Positions 62,861 to 64,000 of a stretch of 64,000 nucleotides of DNA are shown piece after piece (positions within the stretch are counted from its first letter, which is position 1; every line of letters begins with the position of its first letter). The position numbers were made by a program, and so were the translations under genes. The notes beneath the pieces are model-generated. The model was given only the letters and a program-made list of their open reading frames with translations. It searched no databases and was not told the origin of the DNA. The stretch is from Unio delphinus (Eukaryota; Mollusca; Bivalvia; Unionida; Unionidae). The stretch is from NCBI GenBank assembly GCA_029339505.1, contig JAQISU010000003.1, positions 22,037,001 to 22,101,000 on the forward strand, read 5' to 3'.

Positions 62861-62984
62861 GAGTATGGTATTCCACTATGTCACAAACAGGTCTACCAAT
62901 GGTCAGTCCCATCGGGTGAAATATGAGTGAAAACTGAGGGATGAAGAGACCATCCTGTCTGTATGTCTGTCTGTATAATTTAGT

Positions 62985-63365
62985 TGATTTTTCCAGGACA
63001 AAGATTCAGCTAGTATGTAAGGTGTCCTCAGATATGACAAACTTGTACGTGGCTTTGTTGCTGACAACACCACTTTAAAAAGTTATACACCAGACACAAG
63101 GGTCAGGGGACTTGGTTCCTCCATGTCTTCTGAGATTAGTCACCAATAAGGAGTTGTCAGACAAAATGGGAACTCCCTTACCATTTAAATATTCCTACCA
63201 GCAGTAAAAGACTTTCACAATGGCTGTCATCTCCAGAATATTGATATACAGATGTTGTTCCTAGGGAGACCATGCATTGCTGGCTTCCCAAAACAATGGT
63301 AGTAGGTGGGCTCCCAAGCCATCCTTACTTGCCTCAGTACAGACTGTAACATTGAGCAGTTGTAC
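62985..63365 (-). mobile_element. DIRS-like RNase H fragment
   Basis: The minus strand gives TEASKDGLGAHLLPLFWEA then LYINILEMTAIVKVF, then GKGVPILSDNSLLVTNLRR, HGGTKSPDPC, matching the RNase H of DIRS/Ngaro tyrosine-recombinase retrotransposons (TDASxxGWGAHL; HINxLEMxA; LIxxDNxTVVxYIxxxGGTxSP). Several stops; dead. Confidence 0.75.
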
Positions 63366-64000
63366 CTGAAGTGGTATACCGCTAAGAGCCAAGTTTGGAT
63401 GCCCCAATTCTGCAGATGGTGCCTTAACTGTGTGCAGATGGGGAGAGGAAAATGTTTGGCCTCCAATGGGACAAAAGAATCATTTGCAATGGGCAAATAA
63501 AAAGGCAACCTAAAACAGAATGCCCATGCAAAGAGAACTTTACTGAAAGTAAAAAAACTAACATGGTTTGGATTTTCAATGCCCAATCCCAAGGGAGACA
63601 AACTATGTAGGCTGTGTAATGAACAAATTGCTGAGATGGTTCATGGCCAGATTTTTGTTGCCCAGGTTGGTTAGCAGTGTAAAATGGGTCAACATGTCGC
63701 ATTTAGATATAACTCACCTGATGTTTCTACAGGGTGTCATCCGGATAACTTGATGTTGCCACGATAAAAATAGTCAAGACATTCATCATTACTCAATTTA
63801 TCATATGAGTGAATCAAGGTTGATGCCGAGTCCCTATGGAAATGCACTGAATACGTGTCGATGTTGTCCATGCTGGAACATCATGGAAACCTTATAAACA
63901 AGAAAATAAAGGTATGTATGCTAAGTGTCCTTGAGCCCTTGTCTTAATTTCCCACACTATCCCTGTATCAACACTGTGGTTGTGGGGAGGGAAATTGGTC
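63366..64000. other. No gene seen
   Basis: Unassigned; the left part may be more of the DIRS-like relic, but I could not align it. Confidence 0.4.

Overview
The window is eukaryotic genomic DNA, AT-rich and full of satellites, SINE-like repeats and decayed retrotransposons, which suggests a marine invertebrate, perhaps a mollusc (the species is inference). Four exons of one host gene lie on the minus strand at 61247-61302, 20439-20628, 14447-14571 and 12640-12840. They encode a paraoxonase-like (arylesterase/lactonase) protein in the correct order and carry the family's calcium ligands and catalytic histidines. The first two exons join in phase 0, so a single intron of about 40.6 kb (20629-61246) separates them.

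That intron holds the main content of the window: two related integrated viruses or transposons of the Polinton/Maverick (adintovirus-like) type, in opposite orientation. Element A (22051-38374, 16324 bp) has 202-bp terminal inverted repeats (TIRs) with no difference by eye, a perfect 5-bp target duplication (GTCTG) and intact core genes. Element B (42695-58622, 15928 bp) has diverged 282/293-bp TIRs, a 4/5-matching target duplication and nonsense or frameshift lesions in the integrase, polymerase and one capsid-type gene. B is therefore the older, decayed copy. About 4.3 kb of host DNA lies between them, with a 41-bp minisatellite and two LINE fragments.

Both elements share one gene order. 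From the ATPase end inward: A32-like packaging ATPase; a head-to-head zinc ribbon (DUF5679-like) whose frame overlaps a parvovirus-type phospholipase A2 in the -1 frame at a canonical slippery heptamer; rve integrase; a convergent large protein combining family-B polymerase, SF1 helicase and HNH domains; a divergent Cys-rich protein; an HNH homing-type nuclease (intact in B, a remnant in A where about 2.2 kb of other DNA sits); then a co-directional structural block: two or three unknown proteins, a candidate double-jelly-roll capsid protein, a small hydrophobic virion protein, an adenain-like protease, a fibre-like repeat protein, a two-helix membrane protein and an overlapping penton-like protein. 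The integrase would insert the element, the polymerase-helicase replicate it, and the ATPase, protease and capsid genes make and fill particles; the PLA2 would help the particle breach a membrane.

The most unusual points are the PLA2 reached only by a probable -1 frameshift, TIRs that each fold back on themselves, the polymerase-helicase-HNH fusion, repeat-number variation in the fibre-like and polymerase N-terminal regions, and a minisatellite grown from the paraoxonase exon that contains the active-site histidine and its splice donor.

The flanks (1-22050 and 58623-64000) contain at least eight large tandem-repeat arrays, two tRNA-derived SINE families, a hAT-like non-autonomous element, a LINE C-terminal fragment and a DIRS-like RNase H fragment.
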